Source: Polyangiaceae bacterium (GTDB lineage: Bacteria; Myxococcota_A; Polyangia; Polyangiales; Polyangiaceae). From it: a stretch of DNA of 34,327 nucleotides. Position numbers and translations under genes: made by a program. Below, piece by piece: positions 15,386 to 22,930 of the stretch. The DNA lies in NCBI GenBank assembly GCA_029266615.1, contig JAQSWN010000111.1, positions 1-34,327 on the forward strand. The letters are read 5' to 3'. The notes under the pieces were generated by a model. That model worked only from the letters and a program-made list of their open reading frames with translations, was not told the origin of the DNA and made no database searches. The number at the start of each line of letters is the position of its first letter. Within the stretch, counting starts at the first letter, position 1.

Positions 15386-16495
15386 ATGTCACCAGCGTGG
15401 TGGATTTTGCCGAGGGGACTACGGGTAGGGATTTGGCTCACGCTGGGGGCCGCATGCGGTTCTACCGTCGTGAAGCCAACCGCAGCCGACGGGGGCGCGG
15501 CCGGAGAAGGAGGCATGGGCCCGAGCGAGGGCGGCGCGGGTGGCACCCACGGCGAGGATCGGGCGGGCGCTGGCAACAACGCCCTCGGCGGCGCTGAAAG
15601 CGGCGGCGCTGAGGCTACCGGGGGCGCCCCCGACGTTGCCGGAGCCGCGGGCGATGGGGGAGCGATGGAGCCGACGTGTCGTCCGGCGCTCCCCGTCACC
15701 TTCCGCGACTTCAAGCCCAATGGCGTCGCGGACGGCCACGAGGACTTCGAGATGTCGGCACGAGGCGTGAAGAACAACGACGGCTCCGACTTCAAGGGCT
15801 GGAACGACATCGGATGCGGGTTGGTGCAACCAACGTTGGGGGCCGACCGCAAGCCGCGCGTCTTCGCGGGGCCGGCCGACACAGGCGGCGGAGTCGTTCT
15901 GCCGGGCATCGTGGGGCGCCAACGTCGCGTGGTTACCGGGCCCGGCTGCTTCGCGGCCGGCACCACCGCAGAGTGCAGTATCGGTGCCTGTGTGACGTGG
16001 GACATCACGCCTCCTACTTACTCCATCCGCAGCGCGGCCACTTTCGACCAATGGTTCAACACCGTGGACGGCGTGAACTTGGAGCTGTCGAGTGAGCTGG
16101 TCTTGACGGAGAAGACTCCGTCGTCCGGCATGTGGAGCTTCGATTCAGACGCTTTCTTTCCTTTGGATGGGGCAGGCTTCGGCAACTCGCCTGGACTCGC
16201 TCACAACTACAGCTTCAGCACCGAGGCGCACGTGAGGTTCAAGTACGTGCCGGGACAACTGCTCAAGTTCCGAGGCGACGACGACCTGTGGCTCTTCGTG
16301 AACGGCAAGCTGGCGCTAGACGTTGGCGGCCAGCACCAGCCCCTGACGGCGGCGGTGGACCTCGACGCGCAGGCGGCGGCGCTAGGCATCGTTCCCGGGC
16401 AAACCTACTCGCTCGACCTTTTCCACGCCGAGCGCCAGTCGACCGACTCGACGTTTCAGCTGACCACCAACATCGCGTGCTTCGAACCCGGTTAG
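15386..16495 (+). CDS. Fibro-slime domain lipoprotein
   Basis: GGAG at 15377-15380 sits 5 nt before the ATG at 15386, which fixes the start. The 369-residue product has a lipoprotein signal (LGAAC, Cys24), a Gly/Ala-rich tether to about residue 95, and then a fibro-slime domain to the end. Diagnostic pieces are LPVTFRDF near its start, HEDFE, FDQWFNTVDGVN, FSTEAHVRFKY, and the conserved core RGDDDLWLFVNGKLALDVGG. Then come LGIVPGQTYSLDLFHAERQ and TTNIACFEPG. The domain was first noted in Fibrobacter and slime-mould proteins and is related to PA14-type carbohydrate-binding folds. In Fibrobacter such proteins take part in cellulose adhesion. A role in binding plant polysaccharide or self-made slime at the surface is inferred. 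Confidence 0.9.
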   Translation: MSPAWWILPRGLRVGIWLTLGAACGSTVVKPTAADGGAAGEGGMGPSEGGAGGTHGEDRAGAGNNALGGAESGGAEATGGAPDVAGAAGDGGAMEPTCRPALPVTFRDFKPNGVADGHEDFEMSARGVKNNDGSDFKGWNDIGCGLVQPTLGADRKPRVFAGPADTGGGVVLPGIVGRQRRVVTGPGCFAAGTTAECSIGACVTWDITPPTYSIRSAATFDQWFNTVDGVNLELSSELVLTEKTPSSGMWSFDSDAFFPLDGAGFGNSPGLAHNYSFSTEAHVRFKYVPGQLLKFRGDDDLWLFVNGKLALDVGGQHQPLTAAVDLDAQAAALGIVPGQTYSLDLFHAERQSTDSTFQLTTNIACFEPG

Positions 16496-16531
16496 CGCAC
16501 GGAAACTTCGCCTGCAAACCGCGCGTTCGGC

Positions 16532-16696
16532 TCACTTGACGATGATCGTGCTCTCGCAGGTGAAGAGCACGCTGATGGCGGCGGCGGGGTCCGCTTGCAC
16601 GGCCTGGCACGCCTCCGGGCACAGGTAAATGTGTTCACCCGAGATGAAGAATGCCCCCGCTTGGCAGAGGTCCTGGCTCGGAGCTTGTGCGTAGGT
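16532..16696 (-). pseudogene. C-terminal remnant of a myxobacterial von Willebrand A protein
   Basis: On the minus strand the last 54 codons before a stop encode a peptide with LCQAGAFFISGEHIYLCPEAC, QAVQADPAAAISVLFTC and a short tail. This closely follows the conserved C-terminus of Polyangiales vWA-domain lipoproteins, which end with a strand, an LCPxxC loop, a VQADPxAxVxVLFGC segment and a short tail. Upstream in the frame the vWA body, the MIDAS motif and a signal are all missing. The fragment abuts the alcohol dehydrogenase remnant, which lies on the opposite strand. Confidence 0.6.
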
Positions 16697-16766
16697 CGCT
16701 TGGTGACCTTCGCCGCCCTGTGCCAACCCCACGACAGCGGATTCGCGGACAAGCGCCGCCAGCTCT

Positions 16767-17276
16767 GGAGTCGCAGCGGTGATGGCAGCGCGCTTGACCG
16801 CGGCCACTCGAATCATCGCCATCGACCGCGTGCCGGAACGTCTCGCCCTCGCGCAGAGCTTGGGTGCGACTGACACGCTCGAGCATGGCCCCGACACGGT
16901 GGCGCAGCTGAAGGAAATGACCGGGGAGCGCCTCGACTTCAGCGTCGAGGCCACGAACGGCTCGAATTTGGTGTAAGAGGCGATCGCTGCCCTGGGCATC
17001 CTCGGTACGTGCGCCATGGTCGGCGGCGCCAAGGCGACCGCGAGCGTCTAGATGAACCACCCCGACACGCTACTTCACGGCAAGAAGGTCGTGGGCGTCA
17101 TGGGCGGCGGTGGCCAGACCCTCACTTTCTCGTCAGCTTGATGGAGCTTCAACGCGACGGTCGTTTCCCACTCGAGCGCCTCGTCAAGTTTCTATGACTT
17201 CGCCGATATCAATCAAGCTATCGACGACAGCGACGAGGGCCGCACCATCAAACCGGTCCTGAGAATGTCGGCGTAA
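16767..17276 (+). pseudogene. Decayed C-terminal half of a zinc-dependent alcohol dehydrogenase
   Basis: The plus strand encodes, in order, GVAAVMAARL and RIIAIDRVPERLALAQSLGA (NAD-binding Rossmann part), LDFSVEAT, LGILGTCAMVGGAKA, HGKKVVGVMGGGGQT, LMELQRDGRFPLERLVKF, YDFADINQAIDDSD and IKPVLRM. This is the C-terminal half of an aryl-alcohol-type medium-chain dehydrogenase. It is broken by in-frame stops TAA at 16974-16976 and TAG at 17049-17051. An apparent 1-nt deletion near 17127 and a 1-nt insertion near 17190 shift the reading frame out and back. The zinc-binding N-terminal half is absent. The damage is too extensive for an active enzyme. Confidence 0.88.
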
Positions 17277-17486
17277 CGCGCCACTTCCGCCCCTTGGGAA
17301 GCGACCGGCCGCGCGTCATTGAGGACTTCCCATCCAATCAAAATGCCGCAAAAATGACGGGGTTCGTCCAGCCCTGGGGCCCAGCCGCGCCACATTCGGA
17401 AGATCCTCCAGGAATACGGCAGGAGCCTGCAGGGCTGCCGCCCCGGCCCGCTGCTAGGTTCTGCGATAGAAAGAGCCCGGCCCAGA

Positions 17487-18572
17487 ATGACATACCCTCT
17501 CGCTCCTACTTTCCGCACGTCGATCCTCGCGCTCGGCGCGGCTCTCGTCCTCGCGACCGCCTGCAGCTCGAGCTCCATCAGCTCCCCCGCTTCGGGGGCA
17601 ACGCCTTCGAGCTCGCAGCCCGATCACAACGCACCCATCACCGACCCTCCCGTTCCGCCGCCGGTCACCGCCAACCCGCTCAAGGGAGCGAAGCTCTTCG
17701 TAGATCCGGAGGCGAGCGTAGTCCTGAAAGCGAACCACCTCCGCAAGACGGAACCGGAAAAGGCCGCGCTGCTGGACAAGATCGCCAAGCAATCGCAAGG
17801 CCTTTGGATGGGTGAGTGGAACTCGAACATCTTCCGCGCCTCCAAACACTTCGTGGATCGCGCGATGAATGACGGCAGCGTTGCCGTCATCATCGCCTAC
17901 AACATTCCGCACCGTGACGCCGCCGCCGTAGCCGAAGGCGTGGGCGCTTCCGCGGGTGGTCTCGCTTCGAAGGAGAAGTACCAGCGGTGGATTCGCGACA
18001 TTTACGCCGGCGTCGGTAATCGTCCCGTCGCCATCATTCTGGAACCGGACGCGCTGCCCGGTATCACGAGCCTGAAGCCCGAGCTGCAAGAGGAGCGTTA
18101 CTTCCTCTTCAACGACGCAGTGAAGGTTCTTCGCCAGAACCCGCAAGCCGCCGTCTACATCGACGCGGGTCACGCCAAGTGGGTCCCCGCGGCGGAGATG
18201 GCCGACCGTTTGAAGAAGGCGGGCGTCGAGCACGCGAGCGGCTTCGCCCTCAACACCTCGAATTACCGCACGACCGAGGAGTGCGTCGCCTACGGCAAAG
18301 AAATCTCCGCGCTGATTGGCGGAAAGCACTTCGTCGTGGACACCAGCCGCAACGGCGCTGGCCCGTACGAGGGCGCGAAGAACATAACCGAGATGTGGTG
18401 CAACCCTCCGGGTCGCAAAATCGGTCTCCCGCCCACGACCGAGACCGGAGAGCCTCTCGCCGACGGCTTCCTTTGGCTGAAGCGCCCCGGCGAGTCGGAC
18501 GGCGAGTGCGAGCGCAACGAGCCCAAAGCCGGTGTCTTCTGGCTCGAGCAAGCTCTCGAGTACGCCAAGTGA
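17487..18572 (+). CDS. Glycoside hydrolase family 6 cellulase, lipoprotein
   Basis: The 361-residue product has a lipoprotein signal with LATAC (Cys26), a Ser/Pro-rich linker to about residue 60, and a complete GH6 domain. Key motifs are NPLKGAKLFVDP (63-74), IIAYNIPHRDAA with the proton-donor Asp144, IILEPDALP (Glu186, Asp188), YIDAGHAKWV (224-233) and GFALNTSNYRTTEECVAYG. FVVDTSRNGAGP follows with Asp285, then WCNPPGRKIG (Cys305) and FLWLKRPGESDGEC (Cys341), the usual disulfide pair. GH6 enzymes cleave beta-1,4-glucan from the non-reducing side with inversion. No cellulose-binding module is present. Lipid anchoring of a cellulase is unusual against freely secreted homologues. A strong terminator follows. 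Confidence 0.96.
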   Translation: MTYPLAPTFRTSILALGAALVLATACSSSSISSPASGATPSSSQPDHNAPITDPPVPPPVTANPLKGAKLFVDPEASVVLKANHLRKTEPEKAALLDKIAKQSQGLWMGEWNSNIFRASKHFVDRAMNDGSVAVIIAYNIPHRDAAAVAEGVGASAGGLASKEKYQRWIRDIYAGVGNRPVAIILEPDALPGITSLKPELQEERYFLFNDAVKVLRQNPQAAVYIDAGHAKWVPAAEMADRLKKAGVEHASGFALNTSNYRTTEECVAYGKEISALIGGKHFVVDTSRNGAGPYEGAKNITEMWCNPPGRKIGLPPTTETGEPLADGFLWLKRPGESDGECERNEPKAGVFWLEQALEYAK

Positions 18573-18580
18573 GCTAAAGC

Positions 18581-18670
18581 CGAGGCGGCGCGCGTCGCGT
18601 CGCCTCGACCGAACCACGTCTCGAGCTCCGCGGCCCTCGGCGAGCGCGAGGCGAGGCGTGGTTCAGGGTT
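18581..18670 (+). terminator. Large structured terminator after the GH6 gene
   Basis: Two hairpins lie in tandem. CGAGGCG (18581-18587) pairs with CGCCTCG (18601-18607). A 13-bp arm at 18611-18623 pairs with 18652-18664 with only one G-U wobble, and the enclosed 28 nt can extend the stem further. AGGGTTTTGG follows, giving a short U-run. This is the strongest terminator-like structure in the window. Confidence 0.75.
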
Positions 18671-18730
18671 TTGGACGCATCAAGCGTCGGGGCAGACTTG
18701 CGTTCCGTCAAGCTGGCCGCATGTCATGAC

Positions 18731-19390
18731 ATGATCACGCTTTACGGAATCGGCGACATCTTCGAAGGCGGCCACGGGGAAACGAAGGATCTCCGCGTCC
18801 AATGGGCGCTAGAGGAGGTCGGGCTGGAATACCGCTTTCACGCCCTGGACCAGACCGCCGGCGACCTCGAAAGCGAGTCTTACACTCGCCTCAGCCCCTT
18901 TCATCAGGTCCCGGTCATCGAGGACGACGGTTTCGTCGTCGCCGAGTCGACCGCCATCCTGCTCTACATCGCCGAAAAGGCGGGTCGCCTCGTCCCGACG
19001 GACTTTCACGGGCGCACCACCGTCATGCAGTGGTGTTTCGCAGCAGCGAGCACCGTCGCGCCGACCTTGCAGTCAATCGACCTCATCGAAATCTTCGACA
19101 CGGACAAGACCGCAATTAAGGTGCTCGCGGAAACCAAGAAGCTGGCCGCCCGCTGGCTGGACGGTGTGGAGCGCCGGCTCGAAGGTCGCGAGTGGATAGC
19201 GCACGCCGAGTTTACGGTGGCGGACATCGCGATGGCGAACGTACTGCGCACCATCCGCAAGTCGGACTTGATGGAGCCCTTCCCCCGCATCGAGTCCTAC
19301 TATGAGCGCTGCCATGCCCGCCCCGCCTGGCAACGCACGCTCAGCCTTGCCGCTGAGCGCCTGCACCGGACCGTCGAACAGCTGCGTTAA
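18731..19390 (+). CDS. Glutathione S-transferase family protein
   Basis: The ATG at 18731 is chosen because MITLYGI is the typical first strand of the thioredoxin-like domain; an in-frame start at 18671 would add 20 residues. The 219-residue protein has a GST N-terminal domain (about 1-83) with LSPFHQVPVIEDD (cis-Pro) and VVAESTAILLYI, where the Glu-Ser pair contacts glutathione. An all-helical C-terminal domain (about 90-215) contains REWIAHAEFTVADIAMANVL, including the conserved N-capping Asp region. It is cytoplasmic and probably conjugates or reduces electrophiles. Its substrate cannot be told from sequence. It is separated from the GH6 gene by a strong terminator and is convergent with the ThuA gene over 23 bp. 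Confidence 0.9.
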   Translation: MITLYGIGDIFEGGHGETKDLRVQWALEEVGLEYRFHALDQTAGDLESESYTRLSPFHQVPVIEDDGFVVAESTAILLYIAEKAGRLVPTDFHGRTTVMQWCFAAASTVAPTLQSIDLIEIFDTDKTAIKVLAETKKLAARWLDGVERRLEGREWIAHAEFTVADIAMANVLRTIRKSDLMEPFPRIESYYERCHARPAWQRTLSLAAERLHRTVEQLR

Positions 19391-19413
19391 TCAGCTGGTG
19401 AGGCCTGCCGCCT

Positions 19414-20454
19414 TCACGGAGAGGGGCAGCCTGGAGGTTTCGGGAAGGCCAGGCAGTGCTCGCGCCGCACTGCCCAGAGCAGACCGCCGGTCACGTGCTG
19501 GACCACGGCCGGGTCTTGGAACACCGCCGCGTCATGCCCGATGCCGGTGTAGAAAGACCGGTAGTTGTCATGCTCGCGCACCCAGACGATGGGTTGCTGG
19601 TCGGAGGCTCGGCGCGCCAAAATTTGGAAGCCGGGTTTGACCGACCATTGACCCCATTTCGTGAAACGCATCCACTCGTCGACCCGTGCCCACGGGTTTG
19701 GTAACCCGCGCACGGCGGGGTGGTTCGCGGCCTCGTCGTCGAACACGATGGAATCTTGAATGCCGGCGTTCCCGTGGCCTTCGAAGTTCTGCCCGATGAC
19801 TTCTTGATAGAAGGGCCAGCCAAATTCGGTGTCGGTGGCTGAATGCGTGCCGCAAAATGCGCCGCCTCGCTTCATCCACGCCTCGAACTTGGTCTTCTCT
19901 TCGGCGCTGAGAATGGTCCCCGAAGTGTTCATGAAGAACACGAGCTCGTACTCGTCGAGGCTGTCCACGAAAGCGTTCTCTTCGGTCACGAGTGGCGGCT
20001 CCGCCCCCACCGCCGCGGCAATTTCCTGCAGCATGAGCGCGCCGGCCGCGATCGACGAATGCGGGTACCCGGTCCTCTTCGAGTAGACCACCATCTTGAA
20101 CTTCCCCGCACGAGGCCCGTAAGCATTGGTGGGCGTCTCGCTGCTCCCGCCGCCCGTTCCGCCGCCTGCGGAGCCCCCCACCGCGAGGGCCCCGCCAGCG
20201 GGGGTCCCAGCCGCGGCCGGTGACCCACCAAACGCCGCGCCGCCCAGCGCGCCCGCTCCGCCCGGGGCCGCGCCGGCACTCTCGTCCGTGTCGCCCGCGC
20301 TGCCGGCTTCCGCAGAGCGAGCCGAGCCCGCGCTCCCGCCGTTCCCCGTGGCGCCGCTTCCGCGTCCGCCCTCGGCTTCCTGATCAGTCGGGTGGCTAGT
20401 CCGTCCGCAGGCGTTTACGGCGAGGAGAAAGAGCAAGAAGTTTCGTTGACGCAT
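19414..20454 (-). CDS. ThuA-like domain lipoprotein
   Basis: The ATG at 20454 has GGAGGG about 7 nt upstream, which decides the start over an in-frame codon at 20484. The 346-residue product begins with a lipoprotein signal (LAVNAC, Cys16) and a Gly/Ala/Ser tether to about residue 115. A ThuA (trehalose-utilisation, class I amidotransferase-like) domain follows: KMVVYSKRTGYPHSSIAAG, YELVFFMNTSG, FEAWMKRGGAFCGTHSATDTE, YQEVIGQNFEGHG, then HPAVRGLPNPW, and YRSFYTGIGHDAAVFQDP. ThuA-like domains occur with sugar-handling and polysaccharide-degrading enzymes, and their reaction is generally unproven. It is divergent from the pectate lyase gene and may share a control region with it. Confidence 0.88.
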   Translation of the reverse strand: MRQRNFLLFLLAVNACGRTSHPTDQEAEGGRGSGATGNGGSAGSARSAEAGSAGDTDESAGAAPGGAGALGGAAFGGSPAAAGTPAGGALAVGGSAGGGTGGGSSETPTNAYGPRAGKFKMVVYSKRTGYPHSSIAAGALMLQEIAAAVGAEPPLVTEENAFVDSLDEYELVFFMNTSGTILSAEEKTKFEAWMKRGGAFCGTHSATDTEFGWPFYQEVIGQNFEGHGNAGIQDSIVFDDEAANHPAVRGLPNPWARVDEWMRFTKWGQWSVKPGFQILARRASDQQPIVWVREHDNYRSFYTGIGHDAAVFQDPAVVQHVTGGLLWAVRREHCLAFPKPPGCPSP

Positions 20455-20727
20455 GGCTGAACCCTCCGGAGCGAGGGAGCTCACGCACCCCGCTCCCTAT
20501 CGATGGGAACAGTGCCGCTCAGACCCGATCCTTGCTCAACAATCAACGTTCGCCTGCGCGTCGGCTGGTCGTGCAAAATCCGCGCAGGGCGACACTGTCG
20601 TTGACTCCACCGAACGAAGGCCGAGGCGACGCTTCCACCACGTTCGCAAGATTCCAAGCATGGACCACGGCCGCCAAGTTCCTCCCTGGTAAGTGATCGG
20701 ATCGCGCGTCGGCGGCATTACCCTTCC
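20455..20727. promoter_or_regulatory. Divergent intergenic region between ThuA and pectate lyase genes
   Basis: This 273-bp gap separates two divergent carbohydrate-related lipoprotein genes, so it must contain both promoters. The ThuA ribosome site (GGAGGG on the minus strand) is at 20462-20467. I see no convincing palindromic operator or sigma-factor box, and no coding capacity beyond incidental frames. Confidence 0.4.
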
Positions 20728-22092
20728 GTGAAGCTCGAACGGTCCAAGTCGTGGTGCGTGGGAGCATCGCTCACCTACATTACCCTCGGAGCTTGTGGCG
20801 GCGGGGACGACGGTGGCACGCCTTCCGGCTCCGCCGGTACCACGAGTAACGGCGCGTCCACTTCCCAGGGCGGCAGCGTTACCATGTCCGCCGCCGGCAC
20901 CCAGAGCCAAAGCGCCGGGACGAGCTCAGGCGGGGGCGGGGCAACCTCTCCCACAGGCGGTACGACCTCCGCGACTGGCGGCACCTCCTCGACGACGGGC
21001 GGCACGTCTTCCGCCGGTCAGGGTGGAAACGGCTCAGGTAACGGCGGCAGCGGCGGCAGCACACCTCCCGTGGACGGCAAGCCGGACGCAACCCTCGTCG
21101 GATTCGCGGCGGTCGACGCTTTCGGTCTCAAAACGACGACGGGCGGTGACGGCGCCATGGTCGTTACCGCGACGACGGTGGAGGAGCTCGCCATGTACGC
21201 GGGCGCGCCCGAGCCTTACGTCGTCCAGATCAAAGGCACCATCAAGCCAGCGACGGCCAAGTACCAGAAGCTCCGAGTCGCTTCCAACAAGACGATCATC
21301 GGCGTCGGCACGGACGCGACGGTCGAGCACCTCGGCTTCGACGTCACGGGCTGGACCGTCGTCGACGAGGGCATGTGCGAGGCGGAAACCAAGGGTACTT
21401 TCCCGCCCGTCTCGAACGTCATCATCCGCAATTTGAACTTCAAGAACACGATGGGCAGCAGCAGCGATGCGGACGGCATCGTCGTGCAGTGTTACTCGCA
21501 CCACGTTTGGATCGATCACAACACCTTCCACGGCATGCCAAGCGGGCCGGACGGCGCGATCGACGTGAAGCGCGGTGCCGACTACGTCACCATCTCTTGG
21601 AACCACATCCAAAATTGGGACAAGACCATGCTGCTCGGGCATGACGACAGCAACGGAGCGCAAGATCGCGGCACGCTGCACGTGACGTATCACCACAACT
21701 ACATGCAAAATACGCGTCAGCGCCACCCCCGCATTCGCTTCGCGCACGCGCACGTCTTCAACAACTTCCTGTACAACGACGCCACCGTGCCGAACCGGAC
21801 CGCGTCCTACTTCTTGGTGACGAGCATGGAGGCCAGCGTTCACGCCGACGGCAACCTCGTTCACCACGCCAAAGAGATGTACTTGAACGGCGAAGAGAGC
21901 GACTCGAGCGGGAAGCTCACGTATACGGACACGAACAAGGCCGTTGCTCTAACCGCGGGCGCCGAGTCGCTGTTCCATGTTCAACCGACCAACGACGCGT
22001 TCAATCCGCGCGACTTCTACGAGTACACGCCGCACACGGCAGACGAGGTCGCCACGGTCGTCCCCCAAGGGGCCGGCGCGGGGAAGCTCTGA
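20728..22092 (+). CDS. Pectate lyase, polysaccharide lyase family 1, lipoprotein
   Basis: Translation starts at GTG 20728. The 454-residue product has a lipoprotein signal (ITLGAC, Cys23), a long Gly/Ser/Thr tether to about residue 115, and a right-handed beta-helix lyase domain. Diagnostic PL1 motifs are SNKTIIGVG, NVIIRNLNF, DADGIVVQ (Asp248), HVWIDHNTFHG (Asp263), GAIDVKRGADYVTISWN (Asp279), LGHDDSN and RQRHPRIRFAHAHVFNN. The last contains the catalytic Arg region (Arg332/Arg335). The acidic residues would bind the calcium needed to cleave polygalacturonate by beta-elimination. The enzyme looks complete and active. It is divergent from the ThuA-like gene. As with the GH6 enzyme, lipid anchoring would keep it on the cell. 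Confidence 0.95.
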   Translation: MKLERSKSWCVGASLTYITLGACGGGDDGGTPSGSAGTTSNGASTSQGGSVTMSAAGTQSQSAGTSSGGGGATSPTGGTTSATGGTSSTTGGTSSAGQGGNGSGNGGSGGSTPPVDGKPDATLVGFAAVDAFGLKTTTGGDGAMVVTATTVEELAMYAGAPEPYVVQIKGTIKPATAKYQKLRVASNKTIIGVGTDATVEHLGFDVTGWTVVDEGMCEAETKGTFPPVSNVIIRNLNFKNTMGSSSDADGIVVQCYSHHVWIDHNTFHGMPSGPDGAIDVKRGADYVTISWNHIQNWDKTMLLGHDDSNGAQDRGTLHVTYHHNYMQNTRQRHPRIRFAHAHVFNNFLYNDATVPNRTASYFLVTSMEASVHADGNLVHHAKEMYLNGEESDSSGKLTYTDTNKAVALTAGAESLFHVQPTNDAFNPRDFYEYTPHTADEVATVVPQGAGAGKL

Positions 22093-22151
22093 CCAGCAAC
22101 GCAGTACCGGCCATTTGAACGAGCTCTCAGCGCTACAACGTCACTGAAAGC

Positions 22152-22415
22152 TCACCTTTCGGCGGGAGCGAGCCCGATGAGGCCGTGTCTGTGTCCGCCA
22201 AACCAGGTTCTCCGCTGATTGATGAGAACACGCGCCCCGATCGGCCGCTTTGACGGCCCGGTCGTGGTGAGCAGCCCCAAGAGGAGCATGAAGCCAGCGA
22301 ACGCGGCCACGGCGACGACGGCAGCCCGGATCCAATCGCGCCGCTCGTCGCGTAGATCCGCGTCGAGCCGTTGGTAGGCAGCCCGAGCCTTGGCTTTGCT
22401 ATCGGACTCGGCCAC
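22152..22415 (-). CDS. Small single-pass membrane protein, hypothetical
   Basis: Starting at GTG 22415 this encodes 87 residues. A charged N-terminus (KAKARAAYQRLDADLRDERRD) is followed by one hydrophobic helix (about 31-50; AAVVAVAAFAGFMLLLGLL) and a basic C-terminal tail. No family is recognised. The gene lies alone between two plus-strand genes. An AGGG lies very close upstream of the GTG. The clear helix and the charge asymmetry support a real gene, but the atypical start and small size leave doubt. Confidence 0.5.
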   Translation of the reverse strand: MAESDSKAKARAAYQRLDADLRDERRDWIRAAVVAVAAFAGFMLLLGLLTTTGPSKRPIGARVLINQRRTWFGGHRHGLIGLAPAER

Positions 22416-22494
22416 GAGCCCTAGCGTATAAGTTTGTCGGGGAGCGGCGCATTATTTCCGACGCCTGCGGCAGACCGCGGATACTAGGACCCGA

Positions 22495-22863
22495 ATGCTC
22501 CATCGCGCTCGAGGTCTGAGGTTAGTCGCGTCGTTGCTCGTTTTGGGTTGTGGGGCCGGCGGCTCCTTCACACCGGCCGAGGGCGCGCCGCAACGCGCAG
22601 CCCGCAGCCCGCAGTCCGTCGAGGTCGTGGCTAACGCGGGGCCGGAGCACGTGGAGCTCGGGCAAATCAAGGCCGCCTCGGGTGTTCACCCTCCCACCGG
22701 CGACGGCAAAGACGAGGTGCTTGCGCAGTTGAAGGAGATCGCGGGCGAGCACGGTTGTGAGGCCATCGTGGTGAACGAGCCCGAAGAAGATCTGTACGCG
22801 ACCTCCAACGGTACCCCCCTCTACAAGACCCACCAACGCGCCCGCTGTTTCGCCAAGCGCTGA
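22495..22863 (+). CDS. Small lipoprotein, hypothetical
   Basis: The 122-residue product has a lipoprotein signal with LVLGC (Cys19) and a short Ala/Pro linker. A small alpha/beta domain of about 75 residues follows: VEVVANAGPEHVELGQIKAA, a helix with EVLAQLKEIAGEHGCEAIVV, and a final strand with a second Cys (ARCFAKR). This strand-helix-strand pattern with a GCEAIVV strand is reminiscent of small RcsF/DUF4156-like outer-membrane lipoproteins. I cannot assign the family firmly. It lies 67 nt upstream of the RNase HII gene on the same strand, and co-transcription is possible but not evident. Confidence 0.65.
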   Translation: MLHRARGLRLVASLLVLGCGAGGSFTPAEGAPQRAARSPQSVEVVANAGPEHVELGQIKAASGVHPPTGDGKDEVLAQLKEIAGEHGCEAIVVNEPEEDLYATSNGTPLYKTHQRARCFAKR

Positions 22864-22930
22864 CCGCGGACGCGCCACGCGCTTTTGTGGTCGCACTGGA
22901 AGGGGTATCCGCCTGCGCTACGATGCGGCC

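Noticed and set aside
17295..17332. Inverted repeat TGGGAAG ... CTTCCCA upstream of the GH6 gene, considered as a CebR-like operator
   Set aside because: The 24-nt spacer is too long for a compact LacI-type operator. It lies directly after the dehydrogenase ruin and may be a leftover terminator.
17454..18617. Minus-strand frame of 387 codons antisense to the GH6 gene
   Set aside because: The plus strand carries every GH6 motif. The antisense product has no recognisable domain.
22870..22887. Short GCGC-CAC-GCGC stem followed by TTTT after the small lipoprotein gene
   Set aside because: A four-base stem is too weak to call a terminator with confidence.
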